A stretch of 64,000 bases of DNA from Sporosarcina sp. Marseille-Q4063 (GCF_018309085.1 NZ_CP070502.1:3777001-3841000), one strand, 5' to 3'; counted from the first letter of the stretch, positions 47,565-59,991 are shown. Program-made: numbers and translations. The notes: generated by a model from the letters alone, not told the origin.

Positions 47565-48824
47565 ATGGAGACCGTAATTGCTTTTGTAATTGTATTTGGA
47601 TCTCTCGTTTTTTTCCATGAGTTAGGGCATTTTCTGTTCGCGAAAAAGGCCGGGATAATGGTTCGTGAGTTTGCAATAGGATTTGGACCGAAAATTATCG
47701 GTATTACCAAAGGGGAAACATTATACACAATCCGTTTACTACCGTTTGGCGGATATGTTCGCATGGCCGGAGAAGATTTCGATACAGTTGAACTTCAGCC
47801 GGGGTACCGAGTAGGAGTTTATATCGGCGATTCGGGCGAAGTCGAAAAAATATATTTAAATCAAAATGTAGCAAATCCAAATGTTCAATTCTTAGAAACA
47901 GAGTCATCTGATTTTGATAAAGAACTTTTCATTGAAGGGTACGATGAGGACGGCGAACTTGTTCGATACAACATATCCAGAACAGCAGTCATAATTGAAA
48001 AGGGTCAAAAAACGCTTATCGCGCCTTACGACAGACAATTTGAATCCAAATCTGTCGGAAGTCGTACGATGACAATATTTGCAGGACCGCTTTTCAACTT
48101 TATTCTTGCTTTTTTCATCTTCGTTGCTATCGGGCTCCTACAAGGCGTTCCTACAATGGAACCGATAATTACGGAAGTTCAAACGACAGGTTCGGCTTAT
48201 GATGCTGGAATGCAGAATGGCGACTTGATAAAAAAGGTTAATGATAAAGATATTGCTACTTGGACTGAATTCGCTGAAATTATTCAGGAAAATCCGGGGA
48301 AACAGTTGTCGTTTACCGTAGAACGTAACAATTCTCTAGTAGAGTTACAAGTGGTTCCAGATACATTAGAAGAAGCCGGCCGCGAATTTGGTCAAATCGG
48401 AGTCCTATACTCAAGCCCTATTGAAAAAAATGCATTGAAGTCAGTGGCTTTCGGGGCTGAACAGACTTGGTCTTGGTTTACGAAAATTCTTGAATTACTT
48501 GGAATGCTCGTAACAGGGAAATTTACGATTGATGCACTATCAGGTCCGGTCGGCATATATAAAGCGACTGAGGAAGTTGCAAAATACGGAGTATTTAACT
48601 TAATGAACTGGGCTGCGATTTTAAGCATAAACCTTGGAATCATGAATTTGCTTCCACTGCCAGCACTTGATGGCGGGCGATTGCTATTCTTTTTATTCGA
48701 AGCAGTCCGTGGAAAACCAGTCGACAAACAAAAAGAAGGAATGGTCCATTTTGTCGGGATTATTCTATTAATGCTCCTAATGCTTGTCGTTACCTGGAAT
48801 GACATTCAACGCTTTTTCTTTTAA
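47565..48824 (+). CDS. rseP: Site-2 membrane metalloprotease RseP (RasP)
   Basis: Zinc protease that cleaves within membranes; in B. subtilis it processes the anti-sigma factor RsiW and remnant signal peptides. It is 419 aa. HELGH at 18-22 supplies zinc ligands in the first membrane helix; the third ligand is in LLPLPALDGGRLLFF near 368. A PDZ domain (about 195-275; AYDAGMQNGDLIKKV) lies between. An approximately 60-residue loop before the second helix is larger than in E. coli, as usual in Bacillales. AAGGTGG is upstream. Confidence 0.95.
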   Translation: METVIAFVIVFGSLVFFHELGHFLFAKKAGIMVREFAIGFGPKIIGITKGETLYTIRLLPFGGYVRMAGEDFDTVELQPGYRVGVYIGDSGEVEKIYLNQNVANPNVQFLETESSDFDKELFIEGYDEDGELVRYNISRTAVIIEKGQKTLIAPYDRQFESKSVGSRTMTIFAGPLFNFILAFFIFVAIGLLQGVPTMEPIITEVQTTGSAYDAGMQNGDLIKKVNDKDIATWTEFAEIIQENPGKQLSFTVERNNSLVELQVVPDTLEEAGREFGQIGVLYSSPIEKNALKSVAFGAEQTWSWFTKILELLGMLVTGKFTIDALSGPVGIYKATEEVAKYGVFNLMNWAAILSINLGIMNLLPLPALDGGRLLFFLFEAVRGKPVDKQKEGMVHFVGIILLMLLMLVVTWNDIQRFFF

Positions 48825-48868
48825 TTAAATATAGAAACTATCGAAAAACTTACTATGGGGTGAAATAA

Positions 48869-50575
48869 TTGAAACAGTCTTTAACGTTTATTCCTACAAT
48901 GCGCGAAACGCCATCGGATGCAGAAATTAGATCTCACCAACTACTATTGCGTGCAGGTTTCATTCGTCAAACGACGAGTGGCATCTATTCCTATTTACCT
49001 TTAGGTAAAAAAGTTTTATCGAAAATCGAGAAGATTGTTCGTGAAGAAATGGAAGCAATTGATGCGGTAGAGGTTCTAATGCCAGCAATGCAACATGCTG
49101 AACTTTGGCAGGAGTCCGACAGATGGTACAATTACGGTCCTGAATTATTTCGTTTAAAAGACCGTCATAATAGAGAGTTTGCACTCGGGGCGACTCATGA
49201 AGAAGTTATCACAGCACTGGTACGCGATGAATTGAAATCATATAAGCAACTGCCTTTAACAATGTACCAAATTCAGACGAAATTCAGAGATGAGCAACGT
49301 CCTCGTTTTGGACTACTTCGCGGACGGGAATTCATCATGAAAGACGCTTATTCTTTCCATGCATCTGAAGAAAGTCTTGATGAGAAATATCAAGATATGA
49401 AGCAAGCATATACAAATATATTTACCAGACTCGGCCTTAATTTCCGTTCTGTAATTGCAGATGCGGGGGCTATTGGCGGAACAGGTACTCACGAATTTAT
49501 GGCGCTTTCCGAGATTGGTGAAGATACGATTGCGTATAGCGATTCTTCTCAATATGCGGCAAACGTTGAAATGGCGGAAGTATTAAATGACTATGCCAAA
49601 TCTGATGAACCGCTAAAAGAGGTTGAGAAAATTTCAACACCGGATATGCGTACTATTGATGACGTTGCTGCGTTTTTAGATGTCGAAGCAAGCAAAGTTA
49701 TTAAAACGCTCGTGTTTAACATAGACGGTGATCTAGTCGTTGTTCTTGGACGCGGCGATCATGAAATTAACGATATTAAATTGAAAAATGCGCTTGATGC
49801 TACTTCAGTTGAATTCGCTTATGAAGGCGATATTTACGAGTTGCTCTCATGTGAAGTCGGTTCGATTGGTCCAGTTAAACTACCAGTTGGCGTTAAAGTA
49901 ATTGCGGATAATGCGGTTGCTTCGATTGTTAACGGTGTAACGGGTGCAAACGAAGATGGTTATCATTTAATAAATGTGAATCCTGAACGTGATTTTGCAG
50001 TCGATAAATATCTAGATTTGCGTTTTATCGAAGAAGGAGATCCATCGCCTGATGGTGAGGGAACAGTTAAATTTGCTAAAGGCATTGAAGTCGGGCATAT
50101 ATTCAAACTAGGAACAACATATAGCGAGCCGATGAGCGGAACTTACCTTGATGAAAATGGTAGAGCGAAACCGTATATTATGGGTTGCTATGGAATTGGC
50201 GTTTCCCGAATTATGGCGGCAGTTGCAGAGCAATTCAATGACGAAAACGGTTTGAAGTGGCCGAAAAACCTCGCGCCATTTGACATCCATCTCGTTCCGA
50301 TCAATTTGAATAATGAAGATCAAAATGAAGTTGCAAAAAACTTATACAAGCTACTTAAGTCATATAAATTCGACGTATTGTTTGACGATCGCTCTGTTCG
50401 CGCAGGCGTGAAATTTACTGATTCAGACCTTATCGGTTTACCATTACGCATTACAATCGGCAAGAAAGCAGCTGAAGGTATTGTCGAAGTGAAATTCCGC
50501 GAATCCGGTGAATCGACAGAATGGCATGTTGAAGAGATTACTGAAAAACTTCAAGAGTTTTTCGGAGCCGAATAA
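48869..50575 (+). CDS. proS: Prolyl-tRNA synthetase
   Basis: Class II synthetase charging tRNA-Pro. It is 568 aa, the bacterial type. Motif 1 region ([21 protein letters not shown]), motif 2 [21 protein letters not shown] (near 138), the editing (INS) insertion (about 225-390), motif 3 [11 protein letters not shown] near 440, and the C-terminal anticodon domain. Start TTG 48869 follows ATGGGGTGA. A terminator follows. Confidence 0.96.
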   Translation: MKQSLTFIPTMRETPSDAEIRSHQLLLRAGFIRQTTSGIYSYLPLGKKVLSKIEKIVREEMEAIDAVEVLMPAMQHAELWQESDRWYNYGPELFRLKDRHNREFALGATHEEVITALVRDELKSYKQLPLTMYQIQTKFRDEQRPRFGLLRGREFIMKDAYSFHASEESLDEKYQDMKQAYTNIFTRLGLNFRSVIADAGAIGGTGTHEFMALSEIGEDTIAYSDSSQYAANVEMAEVLNDYAKSDEPLKEVEKISTPDMRTIDDVAAFLDVEASKVIKTLVFNIDGDLVVVLGRGDHEINDIKLKNALDATSVEFAYEGDIYELLSCEVGSIGPVKLPVGVKVIADNAVASIVNGVTGANEDGYHLINVNPERDFAVDKYLDLRFIEEGDPSPDGEGTVKFAKGIEVGHIFKLGTTYSEPMSGTYLDENGRAKPYIMGCYGIGVSRIMAAVAEQFNDENGLKWPKNLAPFDIHLVPINLNNEDQNEVAKNLYKLLKSYKFDVLFDDRSVRAGVKFTDSDLIGLPLRITIGKKAAEGIVEVKFRESGESTEWHVEEITEKLQEFFGAE

Positions 50576-50582
50576 AACAGTA

Positions 50583-50617
50583 GAGGGAAGACCGTTGTCG
50601 GTACTTCCTTCTTTTTT
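50583..50617 (+). terminator. Rho-independent terminator after proS
   Basis: GAGGGAAG (50583-50590) with CTTCCTTC (50604-50611), inner ACCG/CGGT, then TTTTTT. Confidence 0.88.
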
Positions 50618-50643
50618 ACTGATTAGCAAGGGGGAAGACATTT

Positions 50644-53600
50644 ATGGGCGAATTACTTGACCAAAAAATGAAGTTACAACTTTTATTAAAACAAATTGAT
50701 ATGACTGATGATGAATATACACGACATTTTGACAATGCTTTATTGCAACGCGTAAGCATTCACCGTAAATCAAAAGTCTGGCAATTTAATCTCCAATTAG
50801 ATAATCCACTACCCGTTGATGTGTATACAGTTTTTTCCCAACGAATCAATCAAGCGTTTTCTGCAATAGCAAAAATCAGACTCCAAATTATGAGTCAAAA
50901 CACGATTTCCGATGAACAATTAATCGCAAGCTATTGGCCATTCGTTATTGAAGAGCTACAAGATATGTCGCCGCCAATACGTGAAAGATTAACGAGTCAG
51001 AAACCAGCCGTAATGGGCGGGAAAATGACGCTTATATGCGTCAATGACATGGAGCTTCAAACGATGAAAGGAAAGTATGCGTCTCTAATTTCTGACGCCT
51101 ATACAAAGTTTGGATTCTCCCAACCAATAATTGATTTTCAATTAACCGAAAATACGAACGAGGCGGAAGAAGCGCACCTTGCATTCCTCAGACAACGCCA
51201 ACTTGAAGAAGAGGAAATGGGAAGACAAGCACTTGCCGACATGCAAAAACGCGAACAAAATCGTAAAGAAAACGGCGATGCACCGCCGTCAGGTCCTTTC
51301 CAATTAGGTACGCCGATTAAAAATAATGAGCCGATCATGGAAATCCGTAATATTCAAGACGAGGAACGCAGCGTGATTATTGAAGGTTACGTATTCGATA
51401 CCGAGGTTCGAGAACTTCGAAGCGGAAGGTCGCTCCTGACGATTAAAATTACCGATTATACAGACTCGATCATTGTTAAAATGTTTTCGCGAAATGAAGA
51501 AGACGGCCTGCTTATGTCCAATTTAAAGAAAGGCTCATGGGTTCGTGCACGCGGCGGGATCCAAAACGATACATTTGTTAGAGATTTAATCATGATGGCA
51601 CAGTCGATAATGGAAGTTTCACCGATTATCCGACATGACAAAGCGCCTGAAGACCGAAAGCGAATCGAACTGCACGCCCATACGACGATGAGTCAAATGG
51701 ATGCGGTTGTTACGCCGTCCGCACTAGTTGAACAAGCGGCAAAATGGGGACATCCTGCTATAGCCATTACGGATCACGCAAACGTCCAGTCTTATCCGGA
51801 TGCATACTCAGCCGGGAAAAAACACGGCATAAAAGTTTTATTCGGAATGGAAATCAATCTAGTAAACGACGGGGTTCCCATCGCTTACGGAGAAGCACAC
51901 CGGAAACTCGAAGATGATACATACGTCGTTTTCGACGTGGAAACGACAGGTCTATCGGCAGTCTACAATACAATCATTGAGCTTGCTGGCGTGAAGATTA
52001 AGAACGGTGAAGTGATTGACACGTTCGAACGGTTTGCCAATCCGCATCAACCAATATCTGCTTTAATCACAAACCTCACGGGCATCACGGATGATATGGT
52101 GAAGGATGCGCCTGATGTTTCGGAAGTAGTCACCGATTTCACAGAATGGATCGGCGATTCAATCCTCGTTGCGCATAATGCATCGTTTGATATGGGGTTC
52201 TTGTATGAAGCATCTAAAAACGCTGATCTACCTTCTGTTACGTATCCAGTAATCGACACGCTCGAACTTGCTCGTCTTCTCCATCCGGAAATGGGAAATC
52301 ATCGACTGAATACGCTTGCGAAAAAATATAATATCGAATTAACTCAGCATCACCGTGCAATTTACGATGCTGAAGCTACAGGACACCTTTTCCTGAGACT
52401 TCTTGCAGATGCAGAAGAAAAAGGAATTGCTTATTTAGATGATTTCAATAAGCATATCGGCGGTGGAGATACGTACAAACGTGCACGCCCATCGCATTGT
52501 ACGCTTCTTGCAACGGATGATGAAGGTTTAAAGAACTTATTCAAGCTTGTTTCTCATTCGCATATGGATTACTTTTTCCGTGTTCCACGAATTCCAAGAT
52601 CTTTGCTTGTTAAACACCGAAAAGGTCTCTTAGTCGGTTCAGGTTGTTCGAATGGGGAAGTATTTGAAGGGCTTATGCAAAAATCTCCGGATGAAGTTGA
52701 AGAAATCGCAAAGTTTTACGATTACCTTGAAATACATCCGAAAGCCGTTTATTCACACCTGATCGATATGGAATTAATACGTGATGAATGGAATATGGAA
52801 GACATCATGCGCAAACTTTTAAAACTTGGGAAAGCAGTTAATATTCCTGTTGTCGCGACAGGAAATGTCCATTATTTAGATGAGAATGACGCGATGTTCC
52901 GCAAAGTTCTCGTTCGTTCACAAGGCGGGGCAAACCCGTTGAACCGTCATTCATTACCTGCCGTGCATTTTAGAACGACAGATGAGATGTTAGAGGAGTT
53001 TGCTTTTCTCGGCGAACATATTGCGGAAGAAATCGTAATTGACAATCCGCGTAAGATAATGGAAAGAATCGGTGATGTCAAACCGATTAAAGATGATTTA
53101 TATACACCTGAAATTGAAGGTGCAGAAGATGAAGTTAAGGATTTAAGTTATTCAATGGCTCACGAACTTTACGGGGAAGATTTACCGGAAATTGTCGTAG
53201 AGCGATTGGAAAAAGAACTTACATCCATTATTGGAAACGGTTTTTCCGTTGTCTACTTAATCTCCCATAAGTTGGTTAAGCGCTCTCTAGATGACGGTTA
53301 TCTAGTAGGTTCCCGTGGATCAGTAGGTTCGTCATTCGTAGCAACGATGATGGAAATCACGGAAGTGAATCCACTGCCGCCTCATTATGTTTGTCCCGCT
53401 TGTAAAAAAGCGGAATGGTTTGCAGATGGATCTGTCAGTTCTGGATATGATCTTCCTGACAAAACTTGTGCTGATTGCGATGTGCCGCTTAGAAAAGATG
53501 GACAAGACATCCCATTTGAAACATTCTTAGGATTTGAAGGGGATAAAGTTCCGGATATTGATCTAAACTTCAGTGGCGATTATCAAGCGAACGCTCATAA

Positions 53601-54972
53601 CTATACGAAGGAACTCTTTGGAGAAGATTACGTATACCGAGCAGGGACGATTGGAACGGTCGCTGAACGTACGGCTTATGGCTATGTACGAGGTTATATG
53701 AATGACAATGGGCTTCATTTACGCGGCGCTGAAATTGACCGTCTCGTTATCGGATGTTCGGGTGTAAAACGAAATACCGGCCAGCATCCAGGTGGAATCA
53801 TAGTTGTTCCGGATACTATGGATATACACGATTTTACACCGATTCAATTTCCAGCGAATGACTTGAATTCCGTCTGGAAAACAACGCACTTTGACTTTCA
53901 TTCTATAGAAAACAACCTGTTAAAATTAGATATTCTAGGTCATGATGATCCGACGATGATAAAAATGCTTGAAGATTTATCGGGTATAGATCCTCTGACA
54001 ATTCCGCCTGATGATGAAGGCGTCATGAAATTATTTAGCGGAACCGAATCGCTTGGCGTTACACCTGAGCAAATCGGTTGTAAAACAGGTACGCTCGGTG
54101 TTCCTGAATTCGGAACGCGTTTTGTACGGCAAATGCTGGAGGAAACGAAGCCGTCGACATTTTCAGAACTCATACAGATTTCGGGATTATCGCATGGTAC
54201 GGATGTTTGGCTCGGAAATGCACAGGAATTAATAAAAAATAAAACGTGCGAGTTATCGGATGTAATTGGTTGTCGTGATGATATTATGGTTTATTTAATG
54301 CATCAAGGACTAAAGCCATCCATGGCATTTAGTATCATGGAATCCGTTCGTCGAGGACGCGGACTTACACCGGAGTTCGAAGAGGAGATGCGCGCACAAG
54401 GCGTGCCGGCATGGTATATTGACTCCTGTAAAAAGATTAAATATATGTTCCCGAAGGCGCATGCCGCTGCCTATGTATTAATGGCACTTCGAATTGCATA
54501 TTTTAAAGTGCACCATCCAATCTTTTATTATTCGGCATACTTTTCTGTTAGAGCCGCTGATTTTGATTTGTTAACAATGACAAAAGGATCAGCATCTATC
54601 CGAGCACAAGTACAAGAAATAAATGCGAAAGGGTTAGAGGCATCGCCTAAAGAGAGAAATTTATTGACGGTGCTTGAAATTACGCTTGAAATGTATGAAC
54701 GCGGTTATTCAATTGCTAAACCTGATTTATATAAATCGGATGCATCAACATTTATCATTGACGGAGATTCTCTCATTCCGCCGTTCAATTCAATTCCATC
54801 ACTTGGTACGAACGTTGCGAATACGATTGTTGAAGCTAGAAAAGATGGCGAGTTTTTGTCAAAAGAGGATCTTCAACAACGAGGACGTGTTTCCAAAACA
54901 GTTATTGAGTATATGGATTCACTCGGATGTCTTGAAGGTTTACCTGAAGCTAACCAACTATCGTTGTTCTGA
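50644..54972 (+). CDS. polC: DNA polymerase III PolC-type, alpha subunit with proofreading exonuclease
   Basis: Main replicative polymerase of low-GC Gram-positives. It is 1442 aa. In order: N-terminal domain (1-220), OB-fold (about 235-325), PHP domain split around the exonuclease ([12 protein letters not shown] near 340), 3'-5' exonuclease with DVETTG near 432 and [10 protein letters not shown] near 511, then the polymerase with zinc site CPACKKAEW...CADCDVPL near 918-948 and catalytic [12 protein letters not shown] near 970. It ends NQLSLF, a likely sliding-clamp-binding motif (QxxSLF). AAGGGGGAAG precedes the ATG. Confidence 0.97.
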   Translation: MGELLDQKMKLQLLLKQIDMTDDEYTRHFDNALLQRVSIHRKSKVWQFNLQLDNPLPVDVYTVFSQRINQAFSAIAKIRLQIMSQNTISDEQLIASYWPFVIEELQDMSPPIRERLTSQKPAVMGGKMTLICVNDMELQTMKGKYASLISDAYTKFGFSQPIIDFQLTENTNEAEEAHLAFLRQRQLEEEEMGRQALADMQKREQNRKENGDAPPSGPFQLGTPIKNNEPIMEIRNIQDEERSVIIEGYVFDTEVRELRSGRSLLTIKITDYTDSIIVKMFSRNEEDGLLMSNLKKGSWVRARGGIQNDTFVRDLIMMAQSIMEVSPIIRHDKAPEDRKRIELHAHTTMSQMDAVVTPSALVEQAAKWGHPAIAITDHANVQSYPDAYSAGKKHGIKVLFGMEINLVNDGVPIAYGEAHRKLEDDTYVVFDVETTGLSAVYNTIIELAGVKIKNGEVIDTFERFANPHQPISALITNLTGITDDMVKDAPDVSEVVTDFTEWIGDSILVAHNASFDMGFLYEASKNADLPSVTYPVIDTLELARLLHPEMGNHRLNTLAKKYNIELTQHHRAIYDAEATGHLFLRLLADAEEKGIAYLDDFNKHIGGGDTYKRARPSHCTLLATDDEGLKNLFKLVSHSHMDYFFRVPRIPRSLLVKHRKGLLVGSGCSNGEVFEGLMQKSPDEVEEIAKFYDYLEIHPKAVYSHLIDMELIRDEWNMEDIMRKLLKLGKAVNIPVVATGNVHYLDENDAMFRKVLVRSQGGANPLNRHSLPAVHFRTTDEMLEEFAFLGEHIAEEIVIDNPRKIMERIGDVKPIKDDLYTPEIEGAEDEVKDLSYSMAHELYGEDLPEIVVERLEKELTSIIGNGFSVVYLISHKLVKRSLDDGYLVGSRGSVGSSFVATMMEITEVNPLPPHYVCPACKKAEWFADGSVSSGYDLPDKTCADCDVPLRKDGQDIPFETFLGFEGDKVPDIDLNFSGDYQANAHNYTKELFGEDYVYRAGTIGTVAERTAYGYVRGYMNDNGLHLRGAEIDRLVIGCSGVKRNTGQHPGGIIVVPDTMDIHDFTPIQFPANDLNSVWKTTHFDFHSIENNLLKLDILGHDDPTMIKMLEDLSGIDPLTIPPDDEGVMKLFSGTESLGVTPEQIGCKTGTLGVPEFGTRFVRQMLEETKPSTFSELIQISGLSHGTDVWLGNAQELIKNKTCELSDVIGCRDDIMVYLMHQGLKPSMAFSIMESVRRGRGLTPEFEEEMRAQGVPAWYIDSCKKIKYMFPKAHAAAYVLMALRIAYFKVHHPIFYYSAYFSVRAADFDLLTMTKGSASIRAQVQEINAKGLEASPKERNLLTVLEITLEMYERGYSIAKPDLYKSDASTFIIDGDSLIPPFNSIPSLGTNVANTIVEARKDGEFLSKEDLQQRGRVSKTVIEYMDSLGCLEGLPEANQLSLF

Positions 54973-54981
54973 CCGCATTGT

Positions 54982-55010
54982 TTGCAACACAGAATTGCCT
55001 ATGTTATAGT
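54982..55010 (+). promoter_or_regulatory. SigA promoter of the rimP-nusA-infB operon (extended -10)
   Basis: TTGCAA (54982-54987), 17-bp spacer, TATAGT (55005-55010) preceded by TGT; directly after polC and about 205 bp before rimP. Confidence 0.8.
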
Positions 55011-55040
55011 TAATACAACTTTTGTAATAGTCTTGCGCAG

Positions 55041-55066
55041 AGAGTGGGATTTCCCGCTCTTTTCTG
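55041..55066 (+). terminator. Terminator-like hairpin in the rimP leader
   Basis: AGAGTGGG (55041-55048) with CCCGCTCT (55053-55060), loop ATTT, followed by TTTCTGTT. It lies downstream of the inferred promoter, so it may act as an attenuator as well as ending polC transcription. Confidence 0.65.
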
Positions 55067-55216
55067 TTGTTCAGTAGTTTTTTAACTTCATTTAGCAGTT
55101 GTGAAATGGGGTTAAAGCATTGGAAGAATGCCAAAGATATTGAATAAAGAATGTTAATTTGAAATCCAGACGCAAACATTTCAAGGCTGATTAAATGTGA
55201 TTATGGGAGGGATAAA

Positions 55217-55693
55217 ATGAGTAAAATTACGGAAATAGTCGAAGAGCTCGTTCATCCAATTGTAGCTGATTTGGGACTGGAGCTTGTCGATGTAGAATTT
55301 GTGAAGGAAGGTCAAGATTGGTTCCTACGCGTTTATGTTGACACACCAGAAGGGGACATCGACATTGATCAATGCGCACTCGTCAGTGAACAATTAAGCG
55401 AGGAGCTTGACCGTACCGACCCGATTACACAAAACTATTTTCTGGAAGTTTCATCACCAGGAGCTGAACGACCATTAAATAAAGATGAAGATTTCGAAAA
55501 TGCAATTGGACAATACGTATACATTAAAACATATGCGCCAGTTGATGGCATGAAAGAATTTGAAGGTTATTTGTTGGCATATGGTCCAGACGGAGCAGAG
55601 GTTGAAATACGTATTAAAACTAGAAAAGTGACTGTTTTAATTGATAAAACGAAAATTGCAGTTGCACGTTTGGCAATTGACTTTTCCGCATAA
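55217..55693 (+). CDS. rimP: Ribosome maturation factor RimP
   Basis: 30S assembly factor of 158 aa. [21 protein letters not shown] near 21 and [11 protein letters not shown] near 80 are family signatures; the C-terminal Sm-like domain covers about 90-158. ATGGGAGGG lies upstream. First gene of the translation operon; nusA follows after 22 bp. Confidence 0.95.
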   Translation: MSKITEIVEELVHPIVADLGLELVDVEFVKEGQDWFLRVYVDTPEGDIDIDQCALVSEQLSEELDRTDPITQNYFLEVSSPGAERPLNKDEDFENAIGQYVYIKTYAPVDGMKEFEGYLLAYGPDGAEVEIRIKTRKVTVLIDKTKIAVARLAIDFSA

Positions 55694-55715
55694 TTGATAA
55701 TAGGAGTGATGAAAA

Positions 55716-56864
55716 ATGAGTAGTGATCTACTCGATGCATTAACAGCTCTTGAACAACAAAAAGGGATTTCAAGAGAAGTATTGCTGGAAGCGATTGAAG
55801 CGGCACTTGTAACTGCATATAAAAGAAACTTTAATCAAGCTCAAAATGTTCGGGTTGACTTGAATTCTGATATCGGTTCAATGAAAGTATATGCACGTAA
55901 AGATGTTGTAGAAGAAGCTGAAGATGAACGTCTTCAAATTTCGATAGCGGATGCACATCTTATCAATCCTGCTTATGAAGTCGGGGATGTTTATGAAGAA
56001 GAAGTTACGCCAAAAGATTTTGGGCGAATTGCAGCTCAAACAGCAAAACAAGTTGTGACGCAACGTGTTCGTGAGGCAGAGCGCGGCATGATATATGATG
56101 AATATGTAGATCGTGAAGATGATATCGTAAATGGTATTGTAGAGCGACTCGATGCGCGTAATATCTATGTCGGTCTAGGAAAAGTTGAAGCGGTTTTGCC
56201 GTCTGGCGAACAAATCCAAGCTGAATCCTATAAACCGCATGACCGCATTAAAGTATATATTACAAAAGTTGAAAAAACGTCACGGGGACCGCAAGTGTTT
56301 GTCTCCAGAACGCATCCAGGTCTACTTCGCAGATTGTTTGAACTTGAAGTGCCAGAAATCTATGAAGGCATCGTTGAAATTAAAACAATTGCTCGTGAAG
56401 CGGGCGACCGTTCAAAAATTTCTGTCTTTACAAACCAGGCTGAAGTAGATCCGATTGGTTCATGTGTCGGTTCTAGGGGTGCTCGTGTACAATCAATTTC
56501 TACTGAATTAAATGGCGAGAAAATTGATATAGTAGAATGGTCTGAGGACCCAGTCGTATTTGTCGCGAATGCATTAAATCCGTCTAAAGTTCTTGATGTG
56601 CAAGTGAATGAAGAAGAGCGGTCAACTACAGTGATTGTACCTGACTATCAATTATCGCTTGCTATCGGAAAACGCGGGCAAAATGCAAGACTCGCTGCTA
56701 AATTGACGGGTTGGAAAATCGATATTAAGAGTGAAGAAAGCGCGCGCGAACTTGGAATTTATCCGCCAAGTGATAAAGTGGGCGAAGTTGACGCATACTT
56801 TGAAGAAGAAGATTATGATAATAATGATGAACCAATTGATTTATATAAAGAAGACGAAGACTGA
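55716..56864 (+). CDS. nusA: Transcription termination/antitermination factor NusA
   Basis: Binds RNA polymerase and RNA to control pausing and termination. It is 382 aa. N-terminal RNAP-binding domain (1-125), S1 domain (about 130-200; [19 protein letters not shown]), then KH1 and KH2 ([36 protein letters not shown]). It lacks the C-terminal acidic repeats of E. coli NusA, as in other Firmicutes. TAGGAGTG precedes the ATG. Confidence 0.96.
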   Translation: MSSDLLDALTALEQQKGISREVLLEAIEAALVTAYKRNFNQAQNVRVDLNSDIGSMKVYARKDVVEEAEDERLQISIADAHLINPAYEVGDVYEEEVTPKDFGRIAAQTAKQVVTQRVREAERGMIYDEYVDREDDIVNGIVERLDARNIYVGLGKVEAVLPSGEQIQAESYKPHDRIKVYITKVEKTSRGPQVFVSRTHPGLLRRLFELEVPEIYEGIVEIKTIAREAGDRSKISVFTNQAEVDPIGSCVGSRGARVQSISTELNGEKIDIVEWSEDPVVFVANALNPSKVLDVQVNEEERSTTVIVPDYQLSLAIGKRGQNARLAAKLTGWKIDIKSEESARELGIYPPSDKVGEVDAYFEEEDYDNNDEPIDLYKEDED

Positions 56865-56883
56865 GAAGAAAGGGTGATCACAC

Positions 56884-57162
56884 ATGACGAACATGAAAAA
56901 AGTACCTTTGCGTAAATGCGCGGCGACAGGCGAGATGTTTCCTAAAAAGGAGATGATTCGCATCGTTCGCCCGAAAGAAGGGGAAGTTTCAGTCGATCTA
57001 ACAGGCAAGAAATCAGGTCGAGGGACTTATGTGTCAAAATCCGAAGAAGCGGTCGAGACTGCACGTCGTAATCGTTCTATCGAAAGCCAACTGAAGACGG
57101 CTGTTCCAGAAAATGTGTATGAAGATCTTCTTCATGCCATCCGTCGGGAGTCTTTGAAATGA
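56884..57162 (+). CDS. rnpM: RNase P modulator RnpM (YlxR)
   Basis: 92-aa YlxR-family protein. The family motif RKCAATGEMFPKKEMIRIVR (10-29) and GRGTYVSKS near 48 are present. In B. subtilis it binds the RNase P RNA and adjusts its activity. GGGTGAT lies before the ATG; a second in-frame ATG is three codons on. It overlaps ylxQ by ATGA. Confidence 0.9.
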   Translation: MTNMKKVPLRKCAATGEMFPKKEMIRIVRPKEGEVSVDLTGKKSGRGTYVSKSEEAVETARRNRSIESQLKTAVPENVYEDLLHAIRRESLK

Positions 57163-57479
57163 AAGACAAACAGAAAATCTTCCAGTTGCTCGGTTTAGCA
57201 ACGCGGGCGAGAATGATAGTAACCGGTGAAGACCTCGCAATTCGCGAGGTTCAAAACGGAAAAGCGCACCTCGTCATCGTTTCGAGTGATGCATCTGCAA
57301 ATACAGTGAAAAAAATTACGGATAAATGTACCTTTTTTAACGTTGAGAAGCATGTTTTTGGTAGTCGAGAAGATCTGGGACACGCAATTGGTAAAGAGTC
57401 GCGGGTCATACTTGCAATAACGGATGCTGGATTTGCTAAAAAGCTTTCCGAGCTTCTTAACGAATACAACCGGGGGTGA
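57159..57479 (+). CDS. ylxQ: L7Ae-family ribosomal/RNA-binding protein YlxQ
   Basis: 106-aa L7Ae/L30e/Gadd45-type protein. [22 protein letters not shown] (10-31) and [18 protein letters not shown] are typical. Bacterial members bind kink-turn RNA; the physiological target is uncertain. Overlaps rnpM by 4 bp and lies 4 bp before infB. Confidence 0.9.
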   Translation: MKDKQKIFQLLGLATRARMIVTGEDLAIREVQNGKAHLVIVSSDASANTVKKITDKCTFFNVEKHVFGSREDLGHAIGKESRVILAITDAGFAKKLSELLNEYNRG

Positions 57480-57483
57480 GCGC

Positions 57484-59991
57484 ATGACAAAAGTACGTGT
57501 ACATGAATACGCGAAACTAGTGAAAAAAACGAGTAAAGAAGTAATTGAAGAACTCGGTAAATTAAATGTAAATGTAACGAATCATATGTCTACAATAGAT
57601 AAAGATGTAGTAACAAAACTTGACAAGTCATTTGGCGGAAATAAAGAAAGCAAAGAAACAACAAAAGCGCCAACTTCAAGCAAACAAAGTGGACAAAATC
57701 GTCCAGCATCAAGCGGGCAAAATCGTCCAGCATCAAGCGGGCAGAATCGTCCAGCATCAGGCGGACAGAATCGTCCAGCATCAAGCGGACAGAATCGTCC
57801 AGCATCAAGCGGGCAGAATCGTCCAGCATCAGGCGGACAGAATCGTCCAGCATCAAGCGGACAGAATCGTCCAGCATCAGGCGGACAGAATCGTCCAGCA
57901 TCAAGCGGACAGAATCGTCCAGCATCAAGCGGGCAGAGTCGTCCGGCATCAGGTGGACAAAATCGTCCAGCATCGGGCGGACAGAATCGTCCAGCATCAA
58001 GCGGGCAGAGTCGTCCGGCATCAGGTGGACAAAATCGTCCAGCATCGGGCGGACAGAATCGTCCGGCTACAACATCGGGCGGGTCATCAAGTCCGAATTC
58101 ACGTCCAGCAGGAAGAGCGCCAGGCCGTCGCGGTGGACGTCCACCAGCACGTGGTATAAACCAAGGAAGAAGAAGGTACCGTCCAGCACCAGCTGCGAAA
58201 GTTCAACTGCCTCTTCCAGACAAAATCACGTTTTATGAATCTGTTTCAGTAGGTGAACTTGCGCAGAAATTAGGTCGCGAACCTTCCGAGATTCTTAAAA
58301 AGTTATTAATGCTTGGCGTTATGGCAACAATTAATGAAGAACTAGATAAAGATGCGATTGAGTTAATTTGTTCAGACTACGGTGTCGAAGTTGAAGAAGA
58401 AATTCGTATTGATGTTACTGACCTTGATATTTATTTCGAAGAAACTGAAGGCTTTGAAGAAGAAGTGTCATTGCCGGAAAATATTATTGAACGCGCACCG
58501 GTTGTAACGATTATGGGTCACGTTGACCACGGTAAAACAACGTTACTTGACTCAATTCGAAATACGAAAGTAACACAAGGCGAAGCGGGCGGGATTACTC
58601 AACATATCGGTGCTTATCAAATCGAAAATGACGGTAAAAAAGTAACGTTTTTAGATACTCCTGGTCACGCAGCATTTACGACGATGCGTGCACGAGGCGC
58701 GTCAATTACGGATATTACTATTCTTGTTGTTGCAGCTGATGACGGTGTAATGCCTCAAACGGTTGAAGCGATTAATCATGCGCAAGCGGCAGATGTTCCG
58801 ATTATCGTAGCTGTGAATAAAATCGATAAACCAGCAGCAAATCCTGAACGTGTTATGCAAGAACTTACTGAACACGGTCTTGTTTCAGAAGACTGGGGCG
58901 GCGATACAATATTCGTTCCAATCTCTGCACTAACAGGCGAAGGAATCGATACATTACTTGAAATGGTTCTGCTTGTTGCTGAAATTGCAGAACTTAAAGC
59001 GGATCCAACAATTCGTGCACGTGGATCAGTTATTGAAGCTGAGTTAGATCGCGGACGCGGCTCTGTTGCAACGCTGCTTGTTCAAGATGGAACGCTTAAA
59101 GTTGGGGATCCAATTGTAGTAGGAAACACATTTGGTCGTGTACGTGCAATGATTAGCGATACAGGCCGTCGTGTTCAATCTGCTTTACCATCTACACCGG
59201 TTGAAATTACTGGACTTAGCGATGTGCCACAAGCTGGTGACCGTTTTGTTGTCTTTGAAGATGAGAAAACTGCACGCCAAATTGGTGAAGCAAGAGCTGG
59301 TGAAGCGATTTTAGAACAACGTGATGTGAAAACAAGGGTTACATTAGATAACTTGTTTGATCAAATGAAACAAGGCGAAATGAAAGAGTTAAAACTAATT
59401 GTTAAAGCCGACGTACAAGGAACGGTTGAAGCAATGGCGGCATCTCTCATGAAAATTGAAGTAGAAGGCGTCAACGTGAAAATCATCCATACAGGTGCGG
59501 GAGCAATTAATGAATCCGATATTTCACTTGCAGCAGCATCAAACGCAATCGTTATCGGATTTAACGTTCGACCAGATGTGAATGCAAGACGTGCGGCAGA
59601 TGCTGAAGGCGTCGATATTAGACAGCACCGCGTCATTTACCAAGTCATCGAAGAAATTGAATCAGCGATGAAAGGAATGCTAGATCCGGAATTCGAAGAA
59701 AAAGTCGTTGGTCAAGCAGAAGTGCGCGAAACATTCGTCGTGTCTAAAATCGGAACAATTGCGGGAAGCTATGTCACTGAAGGTAAAATAGTACGTGACG
59801 CTGGAGTACGCGTTATACGCGACAGTATCGTTATCTTTGAAGGTGAGCTTGACGCTTTGAAACGTTTCAAGGACGACGTTAGAGAAGTTGCAAGAGGGTA
59901 CGAGTGCGGAATTACAGTGAAGAACTTTAACGACATTAAAGAAGGCGACATTATCGAAGCCTTCGTGATGGAAGAAATTAAACGGGTATGA
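57484..59991 (+). CDS. infB: Translation initiation factor IF-2
   Basis: GTPase that places fMet-tRNA on the 30S subunit. It is 835 aa. The N-terminal IF2-N domain (1-55) is followed by a long disordered linker with sixteen 8-residue repeats (about residues 70-197). A second IF2-N region (about 245-300) precedes the G domain: G1 [12 protein letters not shown] near 345, DTPGH near 392, NKIDKP near 446. C-terminal domains II-IV follow. ATG 57484 sits behind CGGGGGTGAG; an in-frame ATG at 57424 lies inside ylxQ. It overlaps ylxP by ATGA. Confidence 0.97.
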   Translation: MTKVRVHEYAKLVKKTSKEVIEELGKLNVNVTNHMSTIDKDVVTKLDKSFGGNKESKETTKAPTSSKQSGQNRPASSGQNRPASSGQNRPASGGQNRPASSGQNRPASSGQNRPASGGQNRPASSGQNRPASGGQNRPASSGQNRPASSGQSRPASGGQNRPASGGQNRPASSGQSRPASGGQNRPASGGQNRPATTSGGSSSPNSRPAGRAPGRRGGRPPARGINQGRRRYRPAPAAKVQLPLPDKITFYESVSVGELAQKLGREPSEILKKLLMLGVMATINEELDKDAIELICSDYGVEVEEEIRIDVTDLDIYFEETEGFEEEVSLPENIIERAPVVTIMGHVDHGKTTLLDSIRNTKVTQGEAGGITQHIGAYQIENDGKKVTFLDTPGHAAFTTMRARGASITDITILVVAADDGVMPQTVEAINHAQAADVPIIVAVNKIDKPAANPERVMQELTEHGLVSEDWGGDTIFVPISALTGEGIDTLLEMVLLVAEIAELKADPTIRARGSVIEAELDRGRGSVATLLVQDGTLKVGDPIVVGNTFGRVRAMISDTGRRVQSALPSTPVEITGLSDVPQAGDRFVVFEDEKTARQIGEARAGEAILEQRDVKTRVTLDNLFDQMKQGEMKELKLIVKADVQGTVEAMAASLMKIEVEGVNVKIIHTGAGAINESDISLAAASNAIVIGFNVRPDVNARRAADAEGVDIRQHRVIYQVIEEIESAMKGMLDPEFEEKVVGQAEVRETFVVSKIGTIAGSYVTEGKIVRDAGVRVIRDSIVIFEGELDALKRFKDDVREVARGYECGITVKNFNDIKEGDIIEAFVMEEIKRV
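57691..58074 (+). repeat. 24-bp tandem repeat array inside infB (16 units)
   Basis: Encodes sixteen copies of Gly-Gln-Asn-Arg-Pro-Ala-Ser-Ser/Gly; two copies have Ser for Asn and the last ends Thr-Thr. Unit length 24 bp keeps the frame. The DNA units are nearly identical, especially in the middle, which suggests recent expansion by slippage or unequal recombination. Alternate frames are open through it for the same reason. Confidence 0.95.

Noticed and set aside
48960-50641. Antisense ORFs over proS
   Set aside because: No SD or recognisable motifs; the sense strand is a complete prolyl-tRNA synthetase.
57691-58074. CRISPR-like periodic repeat in infB
   Set aside because: No spacers; units are contiguous, in frame, and encode the IF-2 linker.
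57590-58159. Long ORFs in other frames on both strands across the infB repeat
   Set aside because: They exist only because a 24-bp repeat keeps every frame free of stops; they have no SD and infB coding is certain.
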